Of a stretch of DNA of 64,000 bases, positions 30,470-41,711 are shown piece by piece. The translations under genes and the position numbers were made by a program. Origin of the DNA: Bathynomus jamesi (lineage: Eukaryota; Arthropoda; Malacostraca; Isopoda; Cirolanidae). The notes under the pieces are model-generated. The model was not told the DNA's origin. It saw only the letters and a program-made list of their open reading frames with translations, and did not search any database. Position 1 is the first letter of the stretch; every line of letters starts with the position of its first letter. The DNA lies in assembly GCA_023014485.1 (NCBI GenBank), contig JAJOZX010003204.1, positions 209,501 through 273,500 on the forward strand. The letters are read 5' to 3'.

Positions 30470-33400
30470 TAGATGGGTTTCTAAGTACAGGAAAGTTAAA
30501 GGCAGGCAGACTCTTCAGTATCCAAGCATAGCGTCGTCCATAGCTCCTGTACCACATGGCGAAGGTCTTCCAATACCACGTCCACCAGAACAGGTATCTA
30601 TCCATTACTTTACCTTCTGTATTTACAGACTGTGGGTCATTATATGTCGATTTTTCTTAGTGCTGATGCTCTTCTACATATATACAGTAGCTATGCCTAT
30701 ATTTTGTTTCTTTGCTTTGCAGGTTGAAAATGAGGATGCAGCTAGCTCATCTGAGATGTCGGCTGGTGAGGACAGTCATGATGAAGAATATACAGTAACT
30801 TTCAGTACAAACCCTCACTTTCCAAATCAGAGGGAATTGGACGACTTAATTAGAGATTAGGGTCTGAACTTCTGAGAATTTGCTTGGAGAAGACTGCAAG
30901 AGCACTATATACCGAAAGCGGCATGAAGAGTTTGCAAGGTTCTACGATGTCAATGGCTCTCTCTGTTATTGCAGCGAGGTTAATGGTCTATTCACAGAGT
31001 GGCGCCTGTTTATTGACAGTTCAACTCGGAGTTTAAAAGCTGTTCTACTCCACAATGGGAACAAATATCCATCTATACCAGTTGCACATTCTGTTCAAAT
31101 GAAAGAGGACTATGAAAATGTCAAACAACTGCTCACTCAAATCAGGTATGAACAATATAACTGGGACGTGTGTGGTGATTTCAAAATGATTGGTTTCCTG
31201 TTAGGTTTACAAGGAGGGTTTACTAAATATTCATGTTTTCTTTGCATGTGGGATAGCAGGGCTTCAACTGAGTACTATAAAACAGTTCAGTGGCCTCCAC
31301 GTGAAGGACTGCAACCAGGAAAGTACAATGTACTCAGGGAACCTCTTGTGAAGCCTGACATAATTCTGCTACCACCTCTCCATATTAAGTTGGGTCTAAT
31401 TAAGCAGTTTGTAACTGCGTTAGATTTTGGAGGGGAAGTTTTCCAACAGATTCGGGTCATGTTCCCTAAACTCTCTGAGGCCAAAGTCAAGGCTGGCATC
31501 TTTGTAGGACCACGAGTCAAGGCGCTGTTGAATTCAAAGAACCTTGAAGCCAAGATGACTCCGATCGAAAAAGAGGCTTGGTGTGCTTTCCGTGATGTGG
31601 TTCGTGGGTTTTTAAGCAACCATAAAGCACCAAACTATAAGGAGTTAGTGTCAAACTTGATTAAATGCTATGGAAAAATGGGGTGCCGTATGTCTTTAAA
31701 ATTACACTATCTGCATTCACATCTAGACTTTTTTCGTGATAACCTGGGCGATGTGAGTGAAGAACATGGCGAAAGATTCCATCAAGATATTCAAACGATG
31801 GAGAAAAGGTAACAGGGTCATTGGAATGCTTCCATGATGGGAAACTACGTATGGTCGCTGATCAGAAAGGATAAGAATGTTCATACGCGGAAGTCGCGTT
31901 CTTCAGTGCATTTTTAAGGAACGCACACTGCATAACGAGGCTCGTTATTCTCTTATCGGTTCTCCTCATGATATATATTATATCCTTTGCACCATTTTGG
32001 GTTTGTCAAACAATTTTGGCTCAATAAACATTAATTTCCAATATTGTTTTTATTTTCAGAAAATATTTATGTTAGCCTTCTTTATATACTTTGCCATATG
32101 AAAAGTGTGATAACCTATATTTTTGAAACGGTTGATGATAGAGCAAAACCAATATCATTTTTGGAATCAGCGCCCGGAAATCATTAAGAAAAGACAGAAA
32201 AATCACAATAAACAGAAAATTTTTCAAATTTTGTTACCCAGCGTTATTGAAAAATGTACGTCTGCACACATTACATTCCCTCTTCTTAGCTTCAACTACA
32301 CGACTTTCACATTTGGAGTTTTTACACTGCTCACATACCACATGGCACACCTTACAGTGTTTCACTATATCATCCGCAAACTCGAGACATCCCTTACACA
32401 AATCATGATGCCTTCCATATTTTCACCTTTAATCATGACTAGGGTAGAGAGTCTTTATATTGCGCATGGGGAGATACGTTGTTCCTGACATTCCTAAAAT
32501 AATTAGAGGTCTTGTACGATCTCTCACATAGCTTTTAAAAACATACACAGTCCTACGATGATCATTCATTCCAAATACAACTATACGAACATTCATTTCC
32601 TGCTCTACCCTTCTCAGCTCTTCACGACCCCTATTACACTCAAACTCAAGCTTACAATCTGAAGCCAATTGACGAGCACGCTGCACAACCGTAGGCAACC
32701 AAATATTTTTGACCCCGGTATTTAGTACAGTAAACATATGGGCTAAGATTACTGCTATAAAGCCGCAACCACTATCGATGTTTATATGCTTTCTATAAAT
32801 AACCTGAGAATTGAAGTTAAGAGTATAGGGTGCGGCACTATGACCCGCAACACGGAATACTCTGTCAATATCTACCGTGAATTTGTCCATATTGAAGTCT
32901 GTACTACTTTGGGAGGCCTGCATTATACGGCCCAAGATATATTCTATGTCTACAGCTGCCAAGCGTCTGAACGGTATTACTACCCAAAAATCATCTACAT
33001 CCCCGTCATCTGACCCAAACCCGAAGGACAACCTTGTCCGGACTTCACGTTCGTCGCGGTTCTGAAGGGGAAACTCCACAATATGCTCAACTACACGCCG
33101 CAGTCCAACACCTTTGCTATACAGGGTTCCATGGTCAACTCTGACTAAGTACCGATTTCTAGTCAGGGCTGGGGTGTGTTAGGTGGTGCGCACCAGTTCG
33201 AATGTTATATCTACAGCACAAGAATCTGCTGGTGTGGAGGATGTACCCGGAATTGGGCAGGAATAAGGGGATATATTTGAGGAGGCAGCTAATATGGGGG
33301 TGGTGTCGTAAGACGTAGAGGGCTGGGACTCTATTACTGGGGGTTTAGCAACCAGTGCACTCCTTGCGCGTTTTATACCTGACGTAGAAGGTTTTTCATC

Positions 33401-33544
33401 ATCGTGCCTCCGATTAGAACTGCCACTTGGTGGAGGTGTCGCTGGTGAAGGCTCGTCAGCGGGGGCGGAGTTTGAGCTACAGTTTCATCGGGGTCGTGTG
33501 TAATATCGATGATGGAGTGCTGTACATCGTCGTCATTCACGGTT

Positions 33545-33560
33545 CTGTGGAAGAAAAACA
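33545..33560 (-). promoter_or_regulatory. Predicted 3' splice site before the polymerase N-terminus (B)
   Basis: The minus strand reads TTTTTCTTCCACAG followed by AACCGTGAATGACG, the same arrangement as in A and C. Confidence 0.5.
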
Positions 33561-33640
33561 AGATTGCAGAATATAAGGAGCAACACTTAAATTTTGTTAT
33601 ATTTTGTAAATGTTCCACCTTGGGGTGTGACGTGTTAGAG

Positions 33641-34219
33641 ATGGAATCTGTAGAAAAATTCAGGTTCACAAGCCCATCCACATGTATTATATCTGGCCTT
33701 ACAGGATGTGGTAAAATTGTGTTTATGCTTAAAATCATTAAAGATAAGGGGGAGATGTTCTCAAAATTTGTGCAGAAAATAATATGGTGCTATTCGACAT
33801 ATCAATCAGTGTTCAACAAGTACGAAGATGATATTTTGTTCAAGATGGGTGTATATGACGTTAATTCGTTAAAGAGAAATGAGCATACAGTCATTGTAAT
33901 TGACGATCTCATGTTGGAAATGGATAAAAGGTTTGGGAGACATTTACAGTGTTCTCCACCCATCTTAACATAAGCGTATTCTTCATCAATCAGACTCTAT
34001 TTTTCAAAAATAGATACATGCGTGATGTGTCGTTAAATACACAATATCTAGTCTTATTCGCACAATGTAGAGATGTGTCACAAATTGGGATATTAGCTAA
34101 TCAAATGTTCCCGAATCAGCGTAAGGAGTGTTTGGGAAGTTTATAAAGAAGCTACAAGTCAGCGTTAGAGATATTTTCTTTGTGGCTTTCACCCGCGAAA
34201 CACGTTTAGGGTGCTTCTA
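33641..34219 (+). pseudogene. Polinton B packaging ATPase (frameshifted)
   Basis: ATG at 33641. The Walker A reads GLTGCGKI, with Ile in place of the usual Thr after Lys. Walker B is VIDDLM at about 33903. A one-base loss near 33930 shifts the frame, and the rest (LNISVFFINQTLFFK, LFAQCRDVSQIG) follows in another frame. A second break near 34139 removes the C-terminal end. Diverges from the polymerase of B. Confidence 0.85.
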
Positions 34220-34273
34220 AAAACGAATATATTCTCAAACGAGGCTGGAGCCTGAAACAGTGTATATTCCAGA

Positions 34274-34597
34274 ATGACAAATAGGCTAAAGAAATACCGT
34301 GACTTAATAAAAATCTATCATCGACTGCCCCGGGCATTGCAGCAGATGTTTGCTAAAAATATCGACTCCGACTATTTAAAATGCATCTGTGAAATCTGCC
34401 TTAATGTTATAAAATGTTATGTGCCAATGAAAGCACCTCAGAAGGCTCGCCTACGTCGTTACAAAAACATAATACGTACGCTCGCTCGTAAAAGTCACCC
34501 TGTAGGGAAGAAAAAGCGAATTATTGTACAAAGAGGGGGAACATTCCTCCCCATCTTATTTTCAGTTTTGGGACCTTTACTGACAAGATTAATATAA
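34274..34597 (+). CDS. 107-residue Polinton virion-block protein, intact
   Basis: Starts TNRLKKYRDLIKIYHRLP. Basic throughout (KARLRRYKNIIRTLARK), then KKKRIIVQRGGTFLPILF and a hydrophobic end. Its stop overlaps the next ATG (TAATG). The orthologue in C (51063-51389) is also open; A has lost it except for a stub. Probably a small virion or DNA-binding component, but the family is not one I can name. The QRGG before a hydrophobic tail parallels QRGSG in the pX-like protein. Confidence 0.65.
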   Translation: MTNRLKKYRDLIKIYHRLPRALQQMFAKNIDSDYLKCICEICLNVIKCYVPMKAPQKARLRRYKNIIRTLARKSHPVGKKKRIIVQRGGTFLPILFSVLGPLLTRLI

Positions 34598-35349
34598 TGA
34601 AGAAAGTGGTAGTGATTCCGCACGAGGTGTATGCTTCTCTGCAAAGTTCAAAGAGTCTAGACACGGTTCTAGCGCCCCGTAAAAGCAGCTTAAAAGAATG
34701 GAAAGCGAAATGAGAGACCTATTAAACAGTGAAAAGTCCCTGATGAGAAAAAGATCTTGTACCAAGAGACTCTGCAGAAATTTCTTCATGAGTACGAATA
34801 TTATAAAAATCCGACAGAGATCCCCGTGGTTATTAGGCACAGCGCGAGCAACGATGAAAATCGCGACACAGGACCTGGGACCGAGGTTAGAGATGACCAA
34901 CCAAAGAATAACGGAACGCAAGACACCGAGCATGCATTAAAAAGCAGTCTCCCACATACATTGAGGAATAAAGGCTTAAGTCTTTATAATCTATTGAGTG
35001 AGGATCCCATCATAGAGTGGACCGATACAGGTGAGGTCATTGTTGAAGGAACAAGGGTACAGGGATCGAATATCGTTGACAATGTCCATGATCTGATGAG
35101 AAAGTGGGACAGGCCCTCACCATCAGGATGGAAGCATATTAAAGCAAGACTACAACAAATAAATGTCCCCAAAACGTTGATACGAAATCTGAATAGGTTA
35201 AAAGACTTGGAGCAAGTCTGGCATATGCCACAACTGAGTACGCCATCACCCCCAACAGTAGCATCTTTGAAGAGGAGAAAGAAGAGACCAAACAACAACG
35301 GCCAACCCTATCCACGCGTCTCTAAAATATGCAAATGGCTAACATATTA
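34597..35349 (+). pseudogene. Polinton B copy of the 249-residue protein (N-terminal frameshift)
   Basis: Starts MKKVVVIPHEVYASLQSS. A base loss near 34690 shifts the frame, and another near 34740 restores it, after which it is open through TGEVIVEGTRVQGSNIVD, RPSPSGWKHIKARLQQIN and the basic end. The order and overlaps with neighbours match A and C. Unknown function. Confidence 0.7.
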
Positions 35350-36369
35350 AGAAAACGCTATTATGACATTTCTAACCCAGCCTCCTATGGCGGTGTTGAT
35401 AGACTGTACAGAGGTGTTTACAATGATGGAGTAGGGAGAAAAGATGTTGGGAGGTTTTTGCGGGAGCAGGATGCTTATACACTTCATAAGCCGGTGAGAA
35501 AAAGGGTTAAGAACAGCCAAGACACTAGCGGCTTCGATTCACTCTATTTGACAAGCGGATTTAACAGGCGTGCAAAGATATTCAGTGTATAATGATGGCT
35601 GCCGCTACTTCCTATTCATAATAGATGTATTCTCTCGATATCTGTGGCTAATTCCTCTGAAAAATAAATCGCTTGAAACAGTTGCTAAAGCTACCAAAAC
35701 GCTGATGTTGAAAGAAAACAGGGTTCCAAACTATTTTTGTACGGATATGGGAAAAGAATTTTTTAGCCGAGCTTTTCAGAACATGCTGACAGAGTTTAAT
35801 ATCAGTTACTACACTAGCGTACCATAAAGGAACGCATGCATCGCTATTTTACACAAAAAAACACATACAGACATATAAACATTCTGGGATTATTGGCCTC
35901 GTCATACAACCGTTCACAACATTGCACGATTGGCAGAACACCTAACGAAGATTTAGCAAGAGGTGCATGACCAGAGTCTGATGTGAGAATAGATGGAACA
36001 CCGCCGGCACACTCTACACATTTCAAAATCAATGATTATGTACGGCTATCGCGTTCAGGAAAAAAAATCGGGAAGGGATTTGAGCAAGGATGGACACGTG
36101 AGATTTTTAAAGTTAGTGCTATGAGACCTAAAGGCGAGATAATGGTGTATTACGTTGAAGATTTGAATGGGGAAGAAATCGCAGGAGGATTTTACCACGA
36201 GGAGTTGCAGAAAGTGACATTTAATTTATGAAAAAATGTTTTTAAACTTGAAAAAAATTTATGCAGCAAAGGTTCAGGAAAGAGAAAAATGTACCTGGTG
36301 AAATGGCTAGGGTACCCAGAAAGCTTCAATATCTATATAAAAGCTGATGCAATAATGAAGCTTAAATAG
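35335..36369 (+). pseudogene. Polinton B integrase, catalytic Glu region deleted
   Basis: ATG at 35335. N-terminal FLREQDAYTLHKPVRKR; frameshift near 35560. Then IDVFSRYLWLIPLKNKS and the second catalytic Asp in CTDMGKEF. The sequence jumps from EFNISYYTS directly to the region after RTIKERM: about 45 bp containing the SLAERVQ motif with the catalytic Glu is missing (about 35815-35822). C-terminal chromodomain LVKWLGYPESF ends at 36369. Cannot be active. Confidence 0.88.
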
Positions 36370-36377
36370 TATACAAC

Positions 36378-37239
36378 ATGGCGCCTAACCACTTCTATGT
36401 CACACTACTGTCCTCTTCTTCTCTCTTTGTACGTCCTAATAACACACTAGCCAACTTTGTAACAGAACTCCATGGGCCCATTGAATTTGAGCGTGATTCG
36501 TATGAGGTGGGGTTCTGCGAAATTCAGCTATCCACCAGCTTAAGTATTGGTTATAAAGAACCCATTTTTACGGTTCTTAGAGATCGTGATGAGTGTGAAA
36601 AGGCTGGGGTAATTATTGATGAAACCATGTGTGCCGCCCCTAGGGGGAGGCCCTGTATTACACTACAGTAGTGATACTATACCCGAACGTTATGGTGCGG
36701 CTGAGGATGTTGTGAGAGACTTAAACGTAAGTTTAAAAAACTCAAATCTTACGGCTGATTTAGTTTACGAAATCATAAACAAAGAAAACCCTCCACATGC
36801 CCTGACCCTAAAATCACAGGATAATAGAAATATTAAAGTCAAAGGATTGTTCCAAAATATAACCGAGGGCCGTTATGGAGCAGGGTTCCAAAGAAATACC
36901 TTTCACGAGGCACAACGTGACTTATCCAGCTTAATGTATCAGTTGAAATTGGAGAAATTGGGTGAAGCCTATCCATCCTCAGACATGTGCTATATTTACA
37001 GCAATATCGTGGAGCATCAATTTGTTGGGGATACCCAGGCGCGTCTACTGCGCATTCCACACATTCTCAACCATAGAGGGAAGAGCTTGAGCATTACATA
37101 TGACAAGCCCTTTTATATGAATGTTTCGACTAATCTACTAAGAAATATCTCAATATATATAAGGACGATTGAGGGAAAAAATTTCTCATTCGGTGATAGG
37201 AGCTTAACAGTGAAGCTAACTTTCGTTGCATTCAGTTAT
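36378..37239 (+). pseudogene. Polinton B minor capsid protein (frameshifts)
   Basis: Starts MAPNHFYVTLLSSSSLFV and keeps NTLANFVTELHG. A frameshift near 36640 is followed by the conserved second part (CYIYSNIVEHQFVGDTQARL). The end shifts again near 37225 and loses the usual RRT(E)L terminus. Its stop would overlap the pX-like ATG as TAATG, now TCATG. Confidence 0.8.
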
Positions 37240-37240
37240 C

Positions 37241-37632
37241 ATGACCCGAAGGCCTTTCACACTCTATCGAGGGGTGAGATATCAGCGTGGGAGTGTGCTT
37301 TAATCCATTTTTTCAACCATACTACGCACGGCTGCCCCATTGCTGAAGAGGGGCGCCAGGTACCTCTGGAGGAAAGCGTTACAATCAGGTTTTAACGCGG
37401 TAAAAGACATAATGGGTGGAGTTAAACCTAAAGAAGCTCTTAAAAATCATTTAAAACGTACACGAGACGAAATCATCAAAGATGCAAAGAGAAAAATGCG
37501 TGGTGGCGGGAAGAAGAAGATGGCTGTCCGAAAGAAGGGGTTACCAACACGTTGAGCTAAACGTGAAAGGGCATAAAAAAGAAAAAGGGTTCTAAGCTAA
37601 TAAAACCTATGGTTGATCATTTTTTTAACTGA
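37241..37632 (+). pseudogene. Polinton B pX-like protein (broken)
   Basis: Starts RRPFTLYRGVRYQRGS, then a frameshift and stop near 37300. The middle and basic part (KPKEALKNHLKRTRDEIIKD) continues in another frame to 37555. The conserved VDHFF end lies at 37614-37632. Same order as in A. Confidence 0.75.
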
Positions 37633-37712
37633 TGTAAGCTGAGAACATTGCTCTCACGAATCATAGGCTGATTACTACTTGTCGAGAGAGGTGGCACTAT
37701 TTCTGACTCGTC

Positions 37713-38990
37713 ATAGCACGCTTCATCCATCCGTGTAGCTCACAATGTTGTAAATCGGAACTATCCCTCTTTGATATGCCCCCAACACAAGTTTCTATTG
37801 AGCACAGTGACTTTATTACAATTAACCCATTAAACACAATTAGTTCCTCAAGTGCCCCTATAGAATTCGTGATACCCAGCTCATGCCCATACTTTTTTGA
37901 TCCAAGCTGCATGCACATGTACGCAAAACTGCATATAGCACATTCAGATGGAACGGACTGCGATGATAGTTATTCTGTATACCTTGAAACTAACTTTCTA
38001 CACTCCATATTCACTGAGTGTGAGGTGTATTTAAACCAGGTCAGCATTTCGGCAGGGACGGGTTATTATCACGTACGAGTCTATCTGGGAAATGTCCTCA
38101 TTTTTCAAAAGAAGCGAAGGATACCTTTTTAATTGCTGTGGGCTATTGTCAGACTAAAGACGAAAGTAGTATAAAGGATAAATTTAAAAATTCTATAAGG
38201 AAGATATACGAGTGTTTTGGACGTCTGCATACAGACTTCACGTTCCAGGAGAAACTGCTTATGATTGGGGTGGATATGATGTTAAAGCTCACCTGCACGA
38301 ATCCTGAGATCTGCATAAATCTGGGGCCTGATCAAGAAGAGGGCGCAAAACCCGTTGGAATTCACATTATGGAAACATATCTGCGCGTATGGCGAGTGAA
38401 ATTAAGTTTTGTGAAACAACTAGAAATTGAAAAAAAAATACACGCAACAGTAAAATACCCAATTAACAGAGTACAGATCAAACTATACACTGTGCCAGCA
38501 GGTTTGGCCTCGAAGCAGCTAGAAAACGTGGCCCTGGGAGTTCCACCTGAAAGGTTATTAATTGGAATGCAGGAACACGCTTCGACGAGTGGAAAATATA
38601 AAAAGAACGCCTTTAAATTCGAGAATTTCGGCCTTGAAAATATAACTCTATACGTCAGTAGCGTTGCTTTGAGTGGGACAATGGATACGCACTACTCATC
38701 AGACGCTGTGTTCCCACTTTGTGCGAGAGCTTATAGTAATCTGGCTCATATTGCTGGTGGCTGTGACTGTTCTTGGGATTGCAGTAACGCAGAAAGAATT
38801 TGTCGATCAATTTAACCTTTACCCGTTTGATATCACTCCCGAATTATCTGCTAGTGTAACTACACACTTAAGTCTACAACAAAATGGGAACATCTCAGTC
38901 AGATTGGAATTCGCCAATCCGATAGTATACCTCGAGTTATAAACCCTAATTGAGGTCGACCGCTTGAGGAACGTAGTCACTGAATTTTAA
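37713..38990 (+). pseudogene. Polinton B major capsid protein (broken)
   Basis: The expected ATG has become ATA at 37713. The reading continues through KSELSLFDMPPTQVSIEHSD, PIEFVIPSSCPYF and FLHSIFTECEVYLNQ. Frameshifts near 38130 and 38765 split the rest, and a stop precedes the last 15 codons. The stop at 38990 is followed one base later by the protease ATG, as in A. Confidence 0.85.
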
Positions 38991-38991
38991 A

Positions 38992-39488
38992 ATGGACGCG
39001 AATACACGCCAGAGAGTAAAGAAAAGTGACACAATCACACGCTCCATATATAGCGGTATGTTTGCGAAGAATAAAATATTGAAATTACCAACTACGAGAA
39101 AATGCGGGGGGATTATCGTCAATATGGACGTTGTTGGGAGCGAAGGGATATATTGGTTTGCAATATACTTTAAAAATAGGGAAAGAATGTATTATTTTAA
39201 TTCACTGGGGACTCATCCCTGAAGTGACCCTGTTATTGTAAAATTTCTCTAACAGTTGCATGTCCCCGAAATTGTATGGAATCCCCACCAATTACAAGGA
39301 TATTTTAGTAATACTTGCGGGATGTATTGTTTTTCATTTCTTCTGCACATGTCACCTGGGAAGGGATTTATAATTTTTTTTTTTAATTATTCGATTGGTG
39401 CGAAACTGAGATGAATGATGAATTGGAATTGGTATGCAGACAGATAAAAAGCCGTTTTCCGTTTGTGTGCACTCGATGTATTGTGTAA
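38992..39488 (+). pseudogene. Polinton B protease (premature stop)
   Basis: The N-terminal 76 residues keep GIYWFAIYF (His replaced by Tyr at the catalytic position) and YYFNSLG (Asp to Asn). TGA at 39220 ends the frame; beyond it QLQGYFSNTCGMYC keeps the Gln and Cys. Two catalytic positions are altered as well as truncated, so this copy is long dead. Confidence 0.85.
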
Positions 39489-39902
39489 AGTTTTACGCGT
39501 GTATATATAATTGTAACTATATTCTGTAAAATGTCTCCATTAATGTTTCGGTGGACCGGATGTGAGCAAAACCTCGACCTCCGTATTCAGGTCACTGGGT
39601 TGGCTGCGCGGTAAAGCCTCCAAATCGCCGTCAACTATTTGCTTTTCTTTAAAGCTCTCACGAAAAGTAGCTATAACACGATCGAGTTCCGCATCGAGCC
39701 TTTAAGGAGAAATTAACGTGATTAGTTCACATTTTCTGAATCTTTTTTAATTAAAATCCAATTTTTTCATAAATCGAATTGTATTCAGAAAGCCTAGCAC
39801 AGTACTAAAGCAAACTAATCTATAATTGGGGATACCCGCTAATTTAATGAAACATTTACAACAAATTGTGATGAGTAGAAAATGTATTATTACATCCACA
39901 CC

Positions 39903-39904
<2 letters not shown>

Positions 39905-39945
<41 letters not shown>

Positions 39946-39953
39946 TGTGTGTG
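39905..39953. repeat. (GT)n microsatellite in the intron
   Basis: GT run inside the intron of the Polinton B spliced gene. Confidence 0.9.
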
Positions 39954-40470
39954 GTACATATATATATGCCGAAATAACCACGAAGGAGAATGAATGATAA
40001 TTAAAAACCTATGTTTTTCACCAAAATACACACAGATGAACATATATATATATATATATGAAGAGAGAGATGCACGGCGTTACAAATACACTAATTTACA
40101 GCGCCGGAAATACTTTAATCCTAACTGTGCATACTACGCAATACCTACCATCAGAGTGTCCTGAGCCGAGGACCGTTAGAAGTCTTTAAAGTTCTAGTAA
40201 TTCTAAAACCTTACGTACAGCACTTTCTATAAATTTATTAAACTTAAATATTTGCTAAACAAGATTCACTCTCTATATCCTTAACAGAATACATTAATTA
40301 CAGAAACCCTACCAGGGTATCCTATCGTAAACATGCATTTATATGTCAGGACGCCGCGATGTATATATGGGAGGTGAGAGTTACAATAAGATAAAATACC
40401 GATTAGGGCGTCCTGATCAAATAATAAACAGCAAGCAGATGACCTGACGGGTTGTTAACATATATTTCCA

Positions 40471-40471
40471 T

Positions 40472-40514
<43 letters not shown>
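40471..40514. repeat. (TA)n microsatellite in the intron
   Basis: TA run followed by ATGAAGAGATAGTTACAACA, a segment also found near 40059-40075 and 40376, so this intron holds a partial ~130- to 400-bp duplication (GATAAAATACCGATTAGGG and GATAAAATGCCGATTTCGG). Confidence 0.75.
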
Positions 40515-40516
<2 letters not shown>

Positions 40517-40990
40517 GAGATAGTTACAACAAGATAAAATGCCGATTTCGGTGACTGGATCAAATAATAAACACAAAGCAACAAGCATAACTGGGTGTAC
40601 TACGCATCGTCTGTCAACACCGGGTCTCGAACCCCTCGGGAGATATCCTTTCACTTCGTTTATTATGGCTTTTTATAAATTACCTAACACTTCCAAGGGT
40701 TAAGCACTGAATGACATATATATATATATAGCCCGAATCACAAATTAAATTATTACGTAATGCTGGTTCAAACGGAGGATCGTTGCGGATATCATTTATG
40801 TTTTGTGTGGAGAGAAGATCATTCTGGTCAGTCGTGGCGAAAAGTTGGAGCGAAGCCCCTACATAGAAATCCCCGTTTTCAAACAATTACGGGTAGCTGT
40901 AAAGCTCTTGTGAATGACTCATTACGAGATATTTCTGTATCTACCCGTTGATAAAAACAACTGTTGAAGGTTCCAGCTGAAAATGCCCCC

Positions 40991-40999
40991 TTTTATATA
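40991..40999 (-). promoter_or_regulatory. TATA box of the Polinton B spliced gene
   Basis: TATATAAAAGGGGG on the minus strand, about 70 bp before ATG 40922. Confidence 0.65.
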
Positions 41000-41405
41000 C
41001 GTGATCATGATTGTGGCCACCCCCATTATTCGAATCGCGAGTTTCCTATTGGCCGTCGGTGAATTTGAGTGGTCAATAACGTGTAAGCGAGACTTTCCAC
41101 CAACCAGAGATCCTGGGCTCGTTCTTAACTCATTGGGTTGTAATTGGACGAGAAGCGAATTCTGGGGGGGCGTGTCAAATAAGAGAACTGCAAAAATCAT
41201 ATTTAATGGAGATGTATATGTACAGATTCGTAAAGAGAGAGAGAGATAGAGATAGGGAGAGAGAGAGAACACTCAATTTTGAACCTTATACCCTTAAACA
41301 ATAGAGACTGAACAGATGAAATGAATGTATTCGTTTAACTATACGATGAAAAAGGATTTAATAGACCTTCATGTTAGTATGCTCATGTTTTCAACTTGGT
41401 TGAGC
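41000..41405. other. Upstream end of Polinton B, no gene
   Basis: Contains a GA-rich run at 41237-41268. No terminal repeat like that of A was recognised. The B boundary must lie here or a little beyond, and may be deleted. Confidence 0.45.
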
Positions 41406-41488
41406 ACTATATATATATATATATTATATGTATGTATATATACCAATGCCCTGAGGGGGCACCTTCGCATGCCGTACATATATATATA

Positions 41489-41526
<38 letters not shown>

Positions 41527-41711
41527 TTTAACTGCAAACAACACAGTATAATTAATGTAAAGAACGACGCTTGTGTAGAAGAACGTGCCGCACAAGATGA
41601 GGAGGGAGAACGAACAAATGAATAATGAGGTAACCACCCGGCATGCGAAGGTGCCCCCTCAGGGCATTGGTTTCTGCTCGTATGTAGGAGAATTACGAAT
41701 TATGATTAATC

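Larger units (their letters stand above)
29488..31916 (+). pseudogene. Transposon-encoded multi-exon protein, unknown family
   Basis: Exon 1 (ATG 29488) encodes a Cys-rich finger (KHSPDIFCYVCGYYI, APHMICGSC, DDCYYCMVD). After the foldback insertion it resumes at about 30486. An intron follows from GTATCT at 30594 to TTTGCAG at 30722. The main domain (30880-31812) has EWRLFIDSSTRSLKAVLLHN, CGDFKMIGFLLGLQGG, LPPLHIKLGLIKQF, SEAKVKAGIFVGP and SEEHGERFHQDIQ. I recall this domain as widespread in arthropod transposon-like genes. Its reaction is unknown; it is plausibly the transposase. Frameshifts occur near 30860, and a stop at 31810 is followed by the usual tail (NYVWSLIRK). Confidence 0.6.
28962..32243 (+). 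mobile_element. 3.3-kb unclassified DNA transposon in the Polinton B polymerase
   Basis: The polymerase coding sequence breaks between a TTTATTA flank and a TTATTGAAAA flank. Comparison with A and C shows that TTA is duplicated (3 bp), with TTATT as an alternative reading. The ends CACTCTGTAACA and, inverted, CGCTGGGTAACA match at 9 of 12 positions. The 3-bp duplication and CAC start suggest a CACTA-like or related family, but no superfamily is certain. It carries one multi-exon gene, itself split by a foldback element. Confidence 0.7.
24986..33544 (-). pseudogene. Family B DNA polymerase of Polinton B, split by three elements
   Basis: Minus-strand counterpart of the A and C polymerases. From 33544 it holds the variable N-terminus, the conserved domain at 33079-32429, the first half of the zinc region at 32400-32249, then a 3.3-kb transposon, the second zinc half (28960-28700), exonuclease motifs near 28700-28110, palm motifs near 27440 (YYDLCSFYP) and, after a mariner, LCPNSLWGKF (25653) and YAETDSIIF (25380). 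The last dozen codons sit at 8597-8630 beyond Polinton A. YAETDS replaces the usual YADTDS. Several further frameshifts and stops occur. Certainly inactive. Confidence 0.9.
39519..40922 (-). pseudogene. Spliced terminal gene of Polinton B (broken)
   Basis: Exon 1 from ATG at 40922 (MSHSQELYSYP) has TAA in place of a Glu codon, then DFYVGASLQLFAT and DQNDLLSTQNI, matching A and C. The intron is filled with microsatellites and other repeats. Exon 2 (about 39704-39525) begins after TCTCCTTAAAG and reads LDAELDRVIATF and QPSDLNTEVEVL, matching C. The gene overlaps nothing and runs convergently with the protease. Confidence 0.6.
5567..41300 (-). mobile_element. Polinton/Maverick element B, interrupted by nested elements
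   Basis: On the minus strand, from about 33.5 kb down to 24.99 kb and again at 8.6 to 5.57 kb, lie the polymerase and right-end genes. On the plus strand, from 33.6 to 39.5 kb, lie ATPase, two unknown proteins, integrase, minor capsid, pX-like, major capsid and protease. The gene order equals that of elements A and C. Removing Polinton A (16.3 kb), the 3.3-kb transposon and two mariners leaves about 14 kb, a normal Polinton size. The left end is truncated against a reverse transcriptase relic. The right terminal repeat was not found, so 41300 is approximate. Confidence 0.85.

Noticed and set aside
30396..30860. A single ORF starting in the GGCGCC repeats
   Set aside because: Its first 25 codons are foldback-element repeats and its middle is an intron with GT...AG limits; only parts are real exons.
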